A stretch of DNA of 64,000 nucleotides. It comes from a bacterium (GTDB taxonomy: Bacteria; Hinthialibacterota; Hinthialibacteria; OLB16). This document shows, piece after piece, positions 8,526 through 18,019 of the stretch. A program made the position numbers and the translations under genes. The stretch is from assembly GCA_022072055.1 (NCBI GenBank), contig JAJVIK010000008.1, positions 232,111 through 296,110 on the forward strand, given 5' to 3'. The stretch's first letter is position 1. Each line of letters begins with the position of its first letter. Under the pieces are notes generated by a model that worked only from the letters and a program-made list of their open reading frames with translations, ran no database searches and was not told the DNA's origin.

Positions 8526-9581
8526 TCACCCCTCGCGCGGGGCGATCAGGACCTTGGCGAAAAAGGCGGAGCGGTCCCGCATCATGTTGAGCGCCGCGAT
8601 GGCCCCCGAAAGCGGCGCCCGGTGGGTGATCAGGGGAAGTAGGGCGAGTTTCCTCTCGGCCATCGCCTGGAGCGAGTCACGCCAATCATCGCGCGCGCCC
8701 GACACGCTGTAGTCCGAATTCCAGGTTCCCACAATTCCAACCTCGCGGCGCATCAGCTGGGAAATCAAGGCTTGCGGGAGAGTCACATCCGCCGAGGGGT
8801 TGCCTAGCAGCACCACCCGCCCACCTCGCTTTGCGGATCCGAGCGCCGCAAGCAGGGTGGGGGGACAGCCCGCCGCTTCCACGCAAACCTCCGCGCCCTC
8901 TCCGCCGGTCTGAGCGGAGACCTCCGCGACGGGATCGATGGTCCTTGAGTCAAATGCTTGCTCAAACCCGAACGACCGAGCCATCTCGACCTTTTCGGGA
9001 ACAATGTCGAACAGCAGAATTCGCGAAGCCCCGAGGATGCGCGCCCACTGCGCCACCAGAAGGCCGATCGGACCGGCCCCGAAGATGGCGACAGTCTCTC
9101 CGAACGAACAACCCCCTGCGCGCCGAAGGGCATGCAGGGCCACGGAAGCCGGCTCGGTCATCGCGGCCTCCTCGAGACTGACCCCCTCGGGGACCCGTAA
9201 CAGGTTCCGCCGCGGCGCGACCACATATTCCGCGAAAGCCCCATCCCGACGGGATCCGAGGTAGTCGTAGTCTTGACACTGGACATACTTCCCTTGCTCG
9301 CAGGCGGGGCACTTTCCGCACCACAGCAAGGGGAAGACCGCGACCGGCTCCCCCACCTGAAGGTCGAAGACCCCTTCGCCGCACGCTTCGACTGTCCCCG
9401 CGAACTCGTGCCCGCAGACAGTCGGAAAGCGATAGGTTCCCTTCTCGTGGATGCGCGGGATGTCCGAGCCGCAGACCCCGCAGAATCCGACCCGCACCAG
9501 GACCTCGCCCGCGCCGGGGTTCGGCATGGGCAACTCCTCCAGGCGCAAATCCCCGACCTTGTGAAGCACCAAAGCCCGCAT
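8526..9581 (-). CDS. Zinc-dependent MDR alcohol/polyol dehydrogenase
   Basis: 351 residues of the medium-chain dehydrogenase family. Catalytic zinc ligands are in FCGVCGSD and GHEFAG with the downstream TEPASVALHAL glutamate. The structural zinc lobe has four cysteines (CGKCPACEQGKYVQC), and the Rossmann motif is GAGPIG. The overall pattern is closest to galactitol-1-phosphate / sorbitol / threonine dehydrogenase relatives. The reaction would be NAD(P)-linked oxidation of a polyol or sugar phosphate; the exact substrate is not readable. It is convergent with recA and divergent from the glycosyltransferase that follows. Confidence 0.9.
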   Translation of the reverse strand: MRALVLHKVGDLRLEELPMPNPGAGEVLVRVGFCGVCGSDIPRIHEKGTYRFPTVCGHEFAGTVEACGEGVFDLQVGEPVAVFPLLWCGKCPACEQGKYVQCQDYDYLGSRRDGAFAEYVVAPRRNLLRVPEGVSLEEAAMTEPASVALHALRRAGGCSFGETVAIFGAGPIGLLVAQWARILGASRILLFDIVPEKVEMARSFGFEQAFDSRTIDPVAEVSAQTGGEGAEVCVEAAGCPPTLLAALGSAKRGGRVVLLGNPSADVTLPQALISQLMRREVGIVGTWNSDYSVSGARDDWRDSLQAMAERKLALLPLITHRAPLSGAIAALNMMRDRSAFFAKVLIAPREG

Positions 9582-9680
9582 CCGATTCTCCTTATGGCGC
9601 GCGCGCCCTCCGAGGATCGGGAACGACGCCGCTCACGCGCCTCGATTGTCCCCGGCGCGCATTCCGAGTAAGTTCAGCGC

Positions 9681-10745
9681 ATGCGGATTTTCTTCTATAC
9701 CAAGTACGACCGCCAGGGGGCCAGCAGCCGCTATCGAACCTACCAGTACCAGGAACACTTCGAGCGGGAAGGATTCATCACCCACTGTCACCCGCTGTTT
9801 TCCCGCGAGTACCTCCGCGACCGTTACTCGCGAGGGAGGATGGCGACCGGGTTTATCGACCTTTACAAGCGTCGAATCGAGGACATGAAGCATGTTTCGG
9901 ACGCCGACCTTGCGGTGGTGGAGAAGGAGTTTTTGCCTTACCTCCCGGCCCTGCTCGAACGCAAGGCGTTCCGTGAAGGCAAACGCATTCTGCTGGATTA
10001 TGATGATGCGGTCTTCGAGAACTACCGACGGAGCCGGAATCCGACGACACGCCTGCTGCTGCGAAACAAGATCCCCAAGCTCCTGGAGTGGGCCGATGGC
10101 GTCACCTGCGGGAGCGCGTATCTCGCGAGCTACGCGCGGGAGCGCGCTCGCCGAGTGTGGTTGGTCCCCACGGTCGTGGACACCACCAGGTATCTTCCAC
10201 ACGATCATGAACACGAGGGATTGATTTCCATCGGATGGATCGGGACCCCCTGGTCGGCGCGTTACCTCCCGGTGGTCCGGCGCGCGGTGGAGCGCGTTGC
10301 CCGCGAGGTCCCGATTCGTTTGGTTGTCATCGGCGCCCAAGCGCCCGCATGGGAGGGAGTCCAGTCCCAATCTCATGCCTGGTCGGAGGAGAAGGAGGCG
10401 GAGTGGATCCGCTGGCTGGACATCGGGATCATGCCGCTCGTGGACACCCCTTTCGAGCGGGGAAAATGCGGCCTCAAGCTGCTTCAGTACATGGCGGCGG
10501 GGGTGGTGCCCGTGGCCTCCGATGTGGGCGGCAATCGGGACATCATTCGAGGCGGAGTGGATGGATTCCTGTGCCGGACCGAGGAGGAATGGGTGGACAG
10601 CCTGCTTCTGCTCGCGCGCGACATCTCCATTCGCAGGCGCATGGCGGAGGAGGCGCTGGTGCGGGTGCGGCAGCATTTTTCGCTGGCCGCATGGGCCCCG
10701 CGGCTTGCCTCAATCTATCGGGAGGTCCTATCCGGAGAACGATGA
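9681..10745 (+). CDS. GT4-like glycosyltransferase
   Basis: 354 residues of GT-B fold. The N-terminal domain opens with MRIFFYTKYDRQGASSRYR. The C-terminal donor-binding domain has GWIGTPWSARYL and FERGKCGLKLLQYMAAGVVP, with VASDVGGN: the usual E-x7-E-like/nucleotide-sugar region of the group 4 family. Donor and acceptor are unknown. No signal peptide or membrane segment. It begins a plus-strand cluster with a metallophosphatase, a GT2 and an ATPase (spacings 19, 64 and 5 bp), suggesting a surface glycan locus. Confidence 0.85.
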   Translation: MRIFFYTKYDRQGASSRYRTYQYQEHFEREGFITHCHPLFSREYLRDRYSRGRMATGFIDLYKRRIEDMKHVSDADLAVVEKEFLPYLPALLERKAFREGKRILLDYDDAVFENYRRSRNPTTRLLLRNKIPKLLEWADGVTCGSAYLASYARERARRVWLVPTVVDTTRYLPHDHEHEGLISIGWIGTPWSARYLPVVRRAVERVAREVPIRLVVIGAQAPAWEGVQSQSHAWSEEKEAEWIRWLDIGIMPLVDTPFERGKCGLKLLQYMAAGVVPVASDVGGNRDIIRGGVDGFLCRTEEEWVDSLLLLARDISIRRRMAEEALVRVRQHFSLAAWAPRLASIYREVLSGER

Positions 10746-10764
10746 AGGGGGCTATCGGACCGGG

Positions 10765-12006
10765 ATGAACCACTCTCGCGATCACTGGCGCGGGCGATCG
10801 ATCTGGACAGTCACGCTCCACCAGATTGTCGCCTGCATGGTCTTCATCCCTTCAGGGTTGGTTTGCGCGCGGCCAATCAATCTCTACCTGACCTACCCGG
10901 ACAATCCGTGCTCCACGATTACGGTCAACTGTCATACCTGGGAAGAGGCCGAGACACTGACTGTTCATTACGACAAGGTTCCGCGCGGGGGCAATCCCGA
11001 AGCGTATGCCCAGCAGGTCAAGAGCCGGCGCAAGCAGATCGCCGGACTTCCGGATGGGCGTTGGATTCACTGGGCGGACCTGCGCGACCTCGAACCGGGG
11101 ACCGCTTACTATTTTATCGTGGGAGATGAGCGCGGGGGTTTTTCCCGCGAGAGGTCGTTTCGAACCGTTCCCTCGGGTGAGAGTCCGATACGGTTCATCA
11201 CCGGAGGGGACATGGGCGTCAAGGAGTTGTGTGTCCAGCTCCTCCATTGGGCGGGGCGTCAGGACCCGCTGTTCGCGGTGATCGGGGGAGACATCGCCTA
11301 CGCGGATGGGGATCTGGCCAGGGTGGATTGTTGGGACTCCTGGTTTCGGAACTGGGACCAGGAGATGCTCACCTCGGATGGCCGGATGGTCCCGATCGTG
11401 GCGGCGATCGGGAACCACGAGATCAACGAGCTCCCTTCCTCCGACCCGTTCGTTCGCGCGCCGTTCTTCACCGGTTTCTTCTGGCAGCAACACGAGGGGA
11501 CTTTTTTCTCGCGGCGTTTCGGAGAGTGTTTCTCCCTGATTGTCCTCGACACCGGCCACCTTGTTCCGCATCACCAACAGGTTCCGTGGCTCGAGGAGGA
11601 GCTCCGGAAGTCCCAGGACCTCCCGGTCCGTTTGGCGGTTTATCATATGCCCCTGTATCCCAGCTCTCGGTCGTTCGAGGATCTGGGATCCGTGGAAGGG
11701 CGAAGGGTTTGGGCTCCCTTGTTTGAGAAGTATCGGCTCACCACCGCCTTCGAGAACCATGACCACTGTTTCAAGCGCTCGAAGCTCCTCAAGTCGGAGG
11801 CGATTGACCCGGAGGGAGTCCTGTACCTTGGAAACGGGTGTTTTGGGGTTGAGCCGAGAGAGGTGGGCCAGACCCGTCGCTGGTATGAAGAAAAGGCCCT
11901 GGCACAACCGCATTTCTGGATCGTGGATGTGGACCGCGGTCGGGTCAGCTGTCAGGCGATGAACCAGGAGGGAAAGGTCTTCGACCGCTATGTCCACCCT
12001 CAATGA
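10765..12006 (+). CDS. Purple acid phosphatase-like metallophosphoesterase
   Basis: 413 residues from the ATG at 10765, 19 bp after the glycosyltransferase stop. An N-terminal hydrophobic segment (IVACMVFIPSGLVCA) is a signal peptide. Residues ~40-140 form a fibronectin-III-like domain as in purple acid phosphatases, and the rest is the calcineurin-like catalytic domain. Metal-site motifs in order: GGDMG, GGDIAYADGD, GNHEI, VYHMPLYPSS and ENHDHCF, the last with a Glu-Asn replacing the usual Gly of GHxH. It should hydrolyse phosphoesters outside the cytoplasm. The location in a glycosyltransferase cluster hints at a surface polymer substrate, but that is inference. Confidence 0.87.
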   Translation: MNHSRDHWRGRSIWTVTLHQIVACMVFIPSGLVCARPINLYLTYPDNPCSTITVNCHTWEEAETLTVHYDKVPRGGNPEAYAQQVKSRRKQIAGLPDGRWIHWADLRDLEPGTAYYFIVGDERGGFSRERSFRTVPSGESPIRFITGGDMGVKELCVQLLHWAGRQDPLFAVIGGDIAYADGDLARVDCWDSWFRNWDQEMLTSDGRMVPIVAAIGNHEINELPSSDPFVRAPFFTGFFWQQHEGTFFSRRFGECFSLIVLDTGHLVPHHQQVPWLEEELRKSQDLPVRLAVYHMPLYPSSRSFEDLGSVEGRRVWAPLFEKYRLTTAFENHDHCFKRSKLLKSEAIDPEGVLYLGNGCFGVEPREVGQTRRWYEEKALAQPHFWIVDVDRGRVSCQAMNQEGKVFDRYVHPQ

Positions 12007-12070
12007 GGGAACGGCAAGGCGATCCGGATAGGCTCATCCCGACCTGGGTTCATGCTAGGATGGTGAGGCC

Positions 12071-13072
12071 ATGCGGGGCCACGCCCGGATTTCCATCGTC
12101 ATTCCCGTCTTCAACGGTTCCCGGACCTTGCGCCAGACCCTAGAAACGGCCCGCCGCCAACGGGATGGCGTGGAGATCATCGTGGTCGATGACGCCTCCA
12201 CGGAGGACATTTCGCCCTTGGTCCAAGGGATGGGCGCGATCCATCATCGACTCCCGATCAACTTTGGGCCCGCGACCGCGCGGACCGAGGGGGCGAGAGT
12301 GGCCTCCGGGGAGATTGTTTTGTTCACCGATTCGGATGTATGGCTGCCCGACCAGCTGCTCTCGGCGCTGCAAAAGGTCTTTGCTGAGCGCGAATGTGAA
12401 TGTGTGCAGGGGGTTTTCTCCAAGCAGTGCCCCCACACTAACTTCTTCTCCCAATACAAGAACCTCTATAACCGTTTTGTCCTCAACCGCCTGCCGGATT
12501 GGATTGAGACCACCTACACAAGCCTCACCGCCGTGGACAAGGACTTCTTCTTCCGCTGCGGGGGATTCGACCAGAACATTCGCTCGGCGAGCATCGAGGA
12601 TCGCACCTTGGGGGAAAACATCATCCGCGCGGGGGGAAAGATCTTCCTTGACCGGACACTCGAGGTGGTCCACAACAAACGTCTCTCAGCCTCGGGTTTC
12701 TTCAGAAACCAGTTCAAGCGCAGCCGGGATCTCGCCAAGCTTCTACTTCGTCAGCGCGAGAGCGGTTATCGCAAGGCCGGCGGGACCTTTGGAACCAACA
12801 CGCGCGAGGCGATGCTGCGCCTGCCGGTGGCCCAATGCGTCCTCATTTCGGTTGCGCTCTCGCTCTGGAGCGGCTGGTTTCTTTCGCTCGGCCTGCTTTT
12901 CGGGATCTTATATGTTCGTCTTACCCGAGAATGGATCGGTTATCTCGCGCGCGAAAAGGGGCCGGCTTTCGGACTTCTCGGGTTGGGCGTGGACTTCCTG
13001 GATGCGCTTGTGAGCGGACTTGGAGTCGCGGCGGGGATCTTCGGCTACAAGGCGTTGGGGAAGAGGTATTGA
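12071..13072 (+). CDS. Family 2 glycosyltransferase with C-terminal membrane helices
   Basis: 333 residues. The GT-A nucleotide-binding half starts RISIVIPVFNGSRTL and has IIVVDDAS. The metal-binding DxD-type motif is FTDSDVW, and GGFDQNIRSASIEDRTLGENI is the acceptor/ED region. After residue ~245 come about two or three hydrophobic segments (QCVLISVALSLWSGWFLSLG, FGLLGLGVDFLDALVSGLG), which place it at the inner membrane. It likely extends a lipid-linked or surface glycan together with the preceding genes. The following ATPase starts five bases after its stop. Confidence 0.87.
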   Translation: MRGHARISIVIPVFNGSRTLRQTLETARRQRDGVEIIVVDDASTEDISPLVQGMGAIHHRLPINFGPATARTEGARVASGEIVLFTDSDVWLPDQLLSALQKVFAERECECVQGVFSKQCPHTNFFSQYKNLYNRFVLNRLPDWIETTYTSLTAVDKDFFFRCGGFDQNIRSASIEDRTLGENIIRAGGKIFLDRTLEVVHNKRLSASGFFRNQFKRSRDLAKLLLRQRESGYRKAGGTFGTNTREAMLRLPVAQCVLISVALSLWSGWFLSLGLLFGILYVRLTREWIGYLAREKGPAFGLLGLGVDFLDALVSGLGVAAGIFGYKALGKRY

Positions 13073-13077
13073 CCCTG

Positions 13078-13818
13078 ATGACTTGGGCCGCTCACGAAAC
13101 ATTCCTGCGTGAGATTGTGCTTCGCCGGGAGGCAGTCCTCTCCTTCAAGGAATACCCGTTCTGCCTGCCGGTTTTGCGTCACCTGGACTCCCTCCAACTG
13201 CATCCCGGAGTCACCTTCCTGGTGGGCGAGAACGGAACCGGAAAGTCCACCCTCTTGGAGTCCATCGCGGTGGCTTTCGGATTCAACCCGGAGGGTGGAA
13301 GCAAGAACTTCCATTTCGCCACCGAGGAGACCCACTCGCCGCTCTTCGATTATATCAAACTCCTGCGCGGGATCGCCCGACCCAGAACCGGCTTCTTCCT
13401 GCGGGCGGAGACCTTCTACAATTTGGCGACGTATCTGGATCGCGAGGTTCCGGATGTCCTGGACTCCTACGGCGGAAAGTCGCTCCACCGTCAATCCCAT
13501 GGCGAGTCTTTCATGTCCCTTGTTTTGCACCGGTTCGGCGGCGCGGGGCTTTATATCCTGGATGAACCCGAGGCGGCGCTCTCCCCCATGCGGCAGATGG
13601 CCTTTCTCGCGGCGATGCATGACCTGGTCAAGGCCGATTCCCAGTTCATCGTCGCCACCCACTCCCCGATCATCCTCGCGTACCCGGACTCGTGGATCTA
13701 TGTCCTCTCCGAGGAAGGGATTCGCCTGACACCCTATGAGGAGACCGAGCACTTCCGTGTCAGCCGGGATTTTCTCCTCCGGCGCGAGCTGATGTTGAAG
13801 GAGCTCTTGGAGGACTGA
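13078..13818 (+). CDS. SMC-like AAA ATPase (short)
   Basis: 246 residues from the ATG at 13078. Walker A is GENGTGKST, the signature region is reduced (SHGESF), Walker B is LYILDEPEAALSP, and the switch histidine is in ATHSPI. This is the compact single-domain predicted ATPase family related to ABC/SMC heads, without a coiled coil. Homologues are found in many genomes, and their job is not established; some act as DNA-damage or defence ATPases. It follows the GT2 gene by five bases, so it is probably cotranscribed with it, an unusual partner for a glycosyltransferase. Confidence 0.88.
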   Translation: MTWAAHETFLREIVLRREAVLSFKEYPFCLPVLRHLDSLQLHPGVTFLVGENGTGKSTLLESIAVAFGFNPEGGSKNFHFATEETHSPLFDYIKLLRGIARPRTGFFLRAETFYNLATYLDREVPDVLDSYGGKSLHRQSHGESFMSLVLHRFGGAGLYILDEPEAALSPMRQMAFLAAMHDLVKADSQFIVATHSPIILAYPDSWIYVLSEEGIRLTPYEETEHFRVSRDFLLRRELMLKELLED

Positions 13819-13839
13819 GGCTCCCGTTGATCTCCGGCC

Positions 13840-15228
<1,389 letters not shown>

Positions 15229-15243
15229 GATTTGCCTCCAAGG

Positions 15244-15735
15244 TTAGTGCAGATGCCCGACGGACTGATGGCATCGGATGCAGTCCAGGGTCTGGTTTCC
15301 ATCGTGCCGCGCGTCGATGGCCAGGACGACATCGGCGTGACAGGCGCGGCAGGCCTGCTCGGTGATCGCACGGTTGCGTGGGGTGATCCGAATCGGTTCG
15401 TGGAAAATGCCTGTGGTGAAGGCCAGTGAGTGGTGGTATCCGTTGAGCGCCTTGGTCATGTACTTTCCAAGGAAGTCGTGGGGGGTGTGGCAATCATTGC
15501 AGACCGCGACATGATGATGACTGGAGCGGGACCACGCGTCGAACTGCTCGTTCATCACATGGCAGTTCGCGCACGCGGCCGGATCGTTGGTGAGGTAGGA
15601 GGCGCCTTTGGCATAGACAAAGGTGAAGCCGCCGATCCCCGCCGCGGCGCCGAGCGCAAGCCCCATCACAACGCTTGCCGCCGCGCGAATTCTCCTTGAA
15701 GAGGGTGTGGCAGGGGACATCCGCAATGCTCCCAT
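15244..15735 (-). CDS. nrfH: Tetrahaem quinol dehydrogenase subunit
   Basis: About 163 residues from the ATG at 15735; ATG 15720 is an equally good alternative, and the frame is open to 15825. An N-terminal membrane anchor (VVMGLALGAAAGIGGFTFVY) is followed by four haem motifs: CANCHVM, CNDCH, CRACH and CIRCH. The first, CxxCHxM, is the NrfH/NapC hallmark, where the Met ligates haem 1. It takes electrons from menaquinol and passes them to NrfA. The gene precedes nrfA in the usual nrfHA order, giving respiratory ammonification or nitrite detoxification. Confidence 0.95.
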   Translation of the reverse strand: MGALRMSPATPSSRRIRAAASVVMGLALGAAAGIGGFTFVYAKGASYLTNDPAACANCHVMNEQFDAWSRSSHHHVAVCNDCHTPHDFLGKYMTKALNGYHHSLAFTTGIFHEPIRITPRNRAITEQACRACHADVVLAIDARHDGNQTLDCIRCHQSVGHLH

Positions 15736-15833
15736 CAGGGCGTCCTGGGGGCGCCAAGCGAGGCCCCCCTGGGGGCCCGCCGAGAATAGTAGGCGAAGGG
15801 TACCCGTCCGCGCGGTCATCGTCAACTTGTGGA

Positions 15834-16556
15834 TCAGCCCGATGAGAGCCGCGAGACCGGATTGTCCTCCAGATGGATGTTGTTCACCTGAAGCCAGTGC
15901 ATCGGGTCCTGGTCGAGCGAGGCGGCGAAGGGGCGAGTCAGCCCCACCGCGATGATCGCGGGGACCCCCGCCGAGAGACGACCCGCGACCTGGTCAATCC
16001 GCTTGCGGTCCGGGGTGACATGATCCCCGCCGTACAGACGGATATCCGTCACCGAAAGATCCGCGGCCAGGTTTCCATCGCTCACCTGAAGCTGAACACG
16101 CGGGGGTTTTCCCGGCGCCTCGGCCACTCGCAGAGCCAGCCTCCCATTCGGCGCCAGGCATCCGAGCGAGCGACATCCCTTCCCGGCCTCAACCGCGAAT
16201 TTTCGGATCCCCACGCGCTGAAGATCCTCCCCGAAGATCTCCCGAAAGGTGGACTTGGCGATCCGCTGAAGAGCCTTCCAGAAGAGCTCCGGGCGAACAC
16301 GCTCGAGCCGCCGAACCCTCCTCGGGTCGAAGAGGTGATCCTCGCTCTCGGGCGCGGACGGACGAGGAGTGACTTCCCCAAGGTCCAGGAGAGCGCCGAT
16401 CTCAAAGGGACCGCCATGGCATTCGAGCAGCCGGGTCTCCAGGCGCTGGTGGTTGGGAAGCACGGGGCGAACATGCGCCCCGTTGGACCAATCGATCCCC
16501 GCCGCGCAGAAGAATCCCGCCTGCATCCGCGTGAGATGATGGATGACTATCCGCAT
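15834..16556 (-). CDS. Dual OB-containing domain protein
   Basis: 240 residues. The N-terminus MRIVIHHLTRMQAGFFCAAG and the internal ...HVRPVLPN fit the family described in Pfam as a dual OB-containing domain, thought to act with nucleic-acid-modifying enzymes (my recollection; worth checking by search). The C-terminal DIRLYGGDHVTPD...IIAVGLTRPF is also characteristic. It lies 6 bp after the second DUF488 gene on the same strand, so all three are expected in one transcript. Biochemical role unknown; nucleic-acid binding is inferred from the fold name. Confidence 0.75.
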   Translation of the reverse strand: MRIVIHHLTRMQAGFFCAAGIDWSNGAHVRPVLPNHQRLETRLLECHGGPFEIGALLDLGEVTPRPSAPESEDHLFDPRRVRRLERVRPELFWKALQRIAKSTFREIFGEDLQRVGIRKFAVEAGKGCRSLGCLAPNGRLALRVAEAPGKPPRVQLQVSDGNLAADLSVTDIRLYGGDHVTPDRKRIDQVAGRLSAGVPAIIAVGLTRPFAASLDQDPMHWLQVNNIHLEDNPVSRLSSG

Positions 16557-16562
16557 CGATCT

Positions 16563-17000
16563 TCAAAGGTGAATGATCTTCACCCCGCTCCACTTTTCCT
16601 GAAGGTACTCCGCCACCAGTCGACGGTGGCATTGGTCCGGCTCCGGTTCGCTGCACAACAAGACCGAGCGGATGGAGAAGAGCTCGCGGGGAATCTTCTT
16701 CTCCACCTTCCTTTCACGGAGCAGGGCGAGGAATCCTCGCTCATAATCCCGCCAGCTCCCCTTTTCCTTCTTGTAGGCGTCGAGAATCTCCTGGGTGGGG
16801 GCAAGCAGCGGTTCATGGATGTATTCCGCGCCGCAGAGCTCCGAAAGGAAAAAGGGGAGATCCTCCCGCTTGGTGAAACGCGCCAGTTGCGAGGTGTTGT
16901 TCAGGCGGATGTCGATCAGACGACGAACGCCCGCGCTCCTCAAGGCTCCGAAGAACTGCTCGGCGGTTTTCTGGGCAAAACCGATTGTAAGGATCTCCAT
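16563..17000 (-). CDS. DUF488 family protein (short form)
   Basis: 145 residues. The start MEILTIGFAQKTAEQFF and the conserved VRRLIDIRLNN, YIHEPLLAPT and LLCSEPEPDQCHRRLVAEYL blocks define a DUF488 protein. The Cys-His pair in the last block (LLCSE...QCHRR) is the conserved polar centre of the family. Function is not established. Its first 61 bases lie inside the preceding DUF488 gene in another frame, an unusually long overlap that points to translational coupling. The dual-OB gene follows 6 bp later. Confidence 0.9.
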   Translation of the reverse strand: MEILTIGFAQKTAEQFFGALRSAGVRRLIDIRLNNTSQLARFTKREDLPFFLSELCGAEYIHEPLLAPTQEILDAYKKEKGSWRDYERGFLALLRERKVEKKIPRELFSIRSVLLCSEPEPDQCHRRLVAEYLQEKWSGVKIIHL

Positions 17001-17551
17001 GCTGGGGCCTCCTCGAAATCAAACAGGGATTGCTGAAGCGCGCCGCCGGGCGCTTTCTCCGCCTCTTCTCGCTCAAGAAGCTCGCGCTCGGATTCGACCC
17101 GCCCATCCCCGCGGATGTGAAGGACCTCGACCCCCTTCTCCGTCAACACGCGCGTGATCAGAAGCCGCCGGTGGCAGAGGCAGGGGTTTTCCTCGCTGCA
17201 GGCCAGGGCCACGCGCTCCGACCCGGCCAGATCCATCACGCGCGCGACACCGGAAGTGAACAGGCCGGACTCGGCCACCTTCCCATACAGAACATGCCCC
17301 TCACGGTCGTAATACTTCAACCCTTGGGGGCGACCCCCAAGCTCCTTGCCGAGGAACAGATACTCTATCCCGGCCTCGCGCGCGGCGGCGCGGATCGCCT
17401 CCTGATTGAATTGCGGCGCGAATTTCGAGTAGGGGCTGGATCGCGTGTCCACCAGCACGGTGATCCCATGCGCGCGGAGCAGGTCGATGAACCATTCCTC
17501 GGCGTGATTTGAGTGGCCGATGGTGTGAAGGGTCAGCGGCTTGAATGACAC
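16940..17551 (-). CDS. DUF488 family protein (long form)
   Basis: 203 residues from the GTG at 17551, which has GAGG about eight bases upstream; a TTG at 17605 is also in frame. The family blocks are LHTIGHSNHAEEWF, VLVDTRSSPYSKFAPQFN, EYLFLGKELGG and LACSEENPCLCHRRLL, so the same Cys/His centre is present as in its neighbour. About 60 C-terminal residues are extra and acidic/serine-rich. Two divergent DUF488 paralogues side by side with a dual-OB protein suggest a multi-subunit nucleic-acid-linked activity. This is inference from the arrangement. Confidence 0.88.
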   Translation of the reverse strand: MSFKPLTLHTIGHSNHAEEWFIDLLRAHGITVLVDTRSSPYSKFAPQFNQEAIRAAAREAGIEYLFLGKELGGRPQGLKYYDREGHVLYGKVAESGLFTSGVARVMDLAGSERVALACSEENPCLCHRRLLITRVLTEKGVEVLHIRGDGRVESERELLEREEAEKAPGGALQQSLFDFEEAPAWRSLQSVLPRKPPSSSSEP

Positions 17552-17608
17552 TCGGGAGACCTCGTTTGGAGTGAGACTCCGGGCAGTTCGCGTCTTGGCG
17601 CGCAACCC

Positions 17609-18019
17609 TCAATCGGGATACACAAACTCCACCGGAATCTCCACCTCCGGGTGAAGGCTTTTGTGGACCGGGCAGGCGTTGGCGGTATTCTCCATGAGCT
17701 GACGGTCCCCGGGAGAGAGTCCGGAGGGCATCTCGATCCGCACTTTAAGGCGGCGGATCCGTCGCGGAGCACCTTGCGACATCTCCTTGACCACATGCGC
17801 GCGAGCGCCGTCCAGGGTGAGGTTGTGACGTTGCGCCACGATCCCCATCGTGGTCAGCATGCAAGTCCCCAGCGCGGTGGCGACCAGGTCGGTGGGGGAA
17901 AAGGATTCTCCCTTCCCGCAATTGTCCACCGGCGCGTCGGTGATCAGAGTGGTCCCAGAGGGGCCATGACGAGCCTCGGTCCTCAAGTCGCCGTGGTAAA
18001 TGGAATGGATGTCAACCAT
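17609..18019 (-). CDS. OsmC family protein
   Basis: 136 residues from the ATG at 18019, which has AAGGAG seven bases upstream; the reading frame extends upstream only as shadow of the hemD part. OsmC/YhfA-type pattern: FSPTDLVATALGTCMLTTM and TANACPVHKSLHPEVEI hold the two family cysteines. OsmC/Ohr enzymes are thiol peroxidases that reduce organic hydroperoxides; the YhfA-like branch is less well characterised. Its start overlaps the end of the cobA-hemD gene by eight bases, so it is translated from the same transcript. Confidence 0.92.
   Translation of the reverse strand: MVDIHSIYHGDLRTEARHGPSGTTLITDAPVDNCGKGESFSPTDLVATALGTCMLTTMGIVAQRHNLTLDGARAHVVKEMSQGAPRRIRRLKVRIEMPSGLSPGDRQLMENTANACPVHKSLHPEVEIPVEFVYPD

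Noticed and set aside
15873..17036. Plus-strand frame opposite the dual-OB and DUF488 genes
   Set aside because: The minus-strand genes have family motifs and good start sites; this frame has neither.
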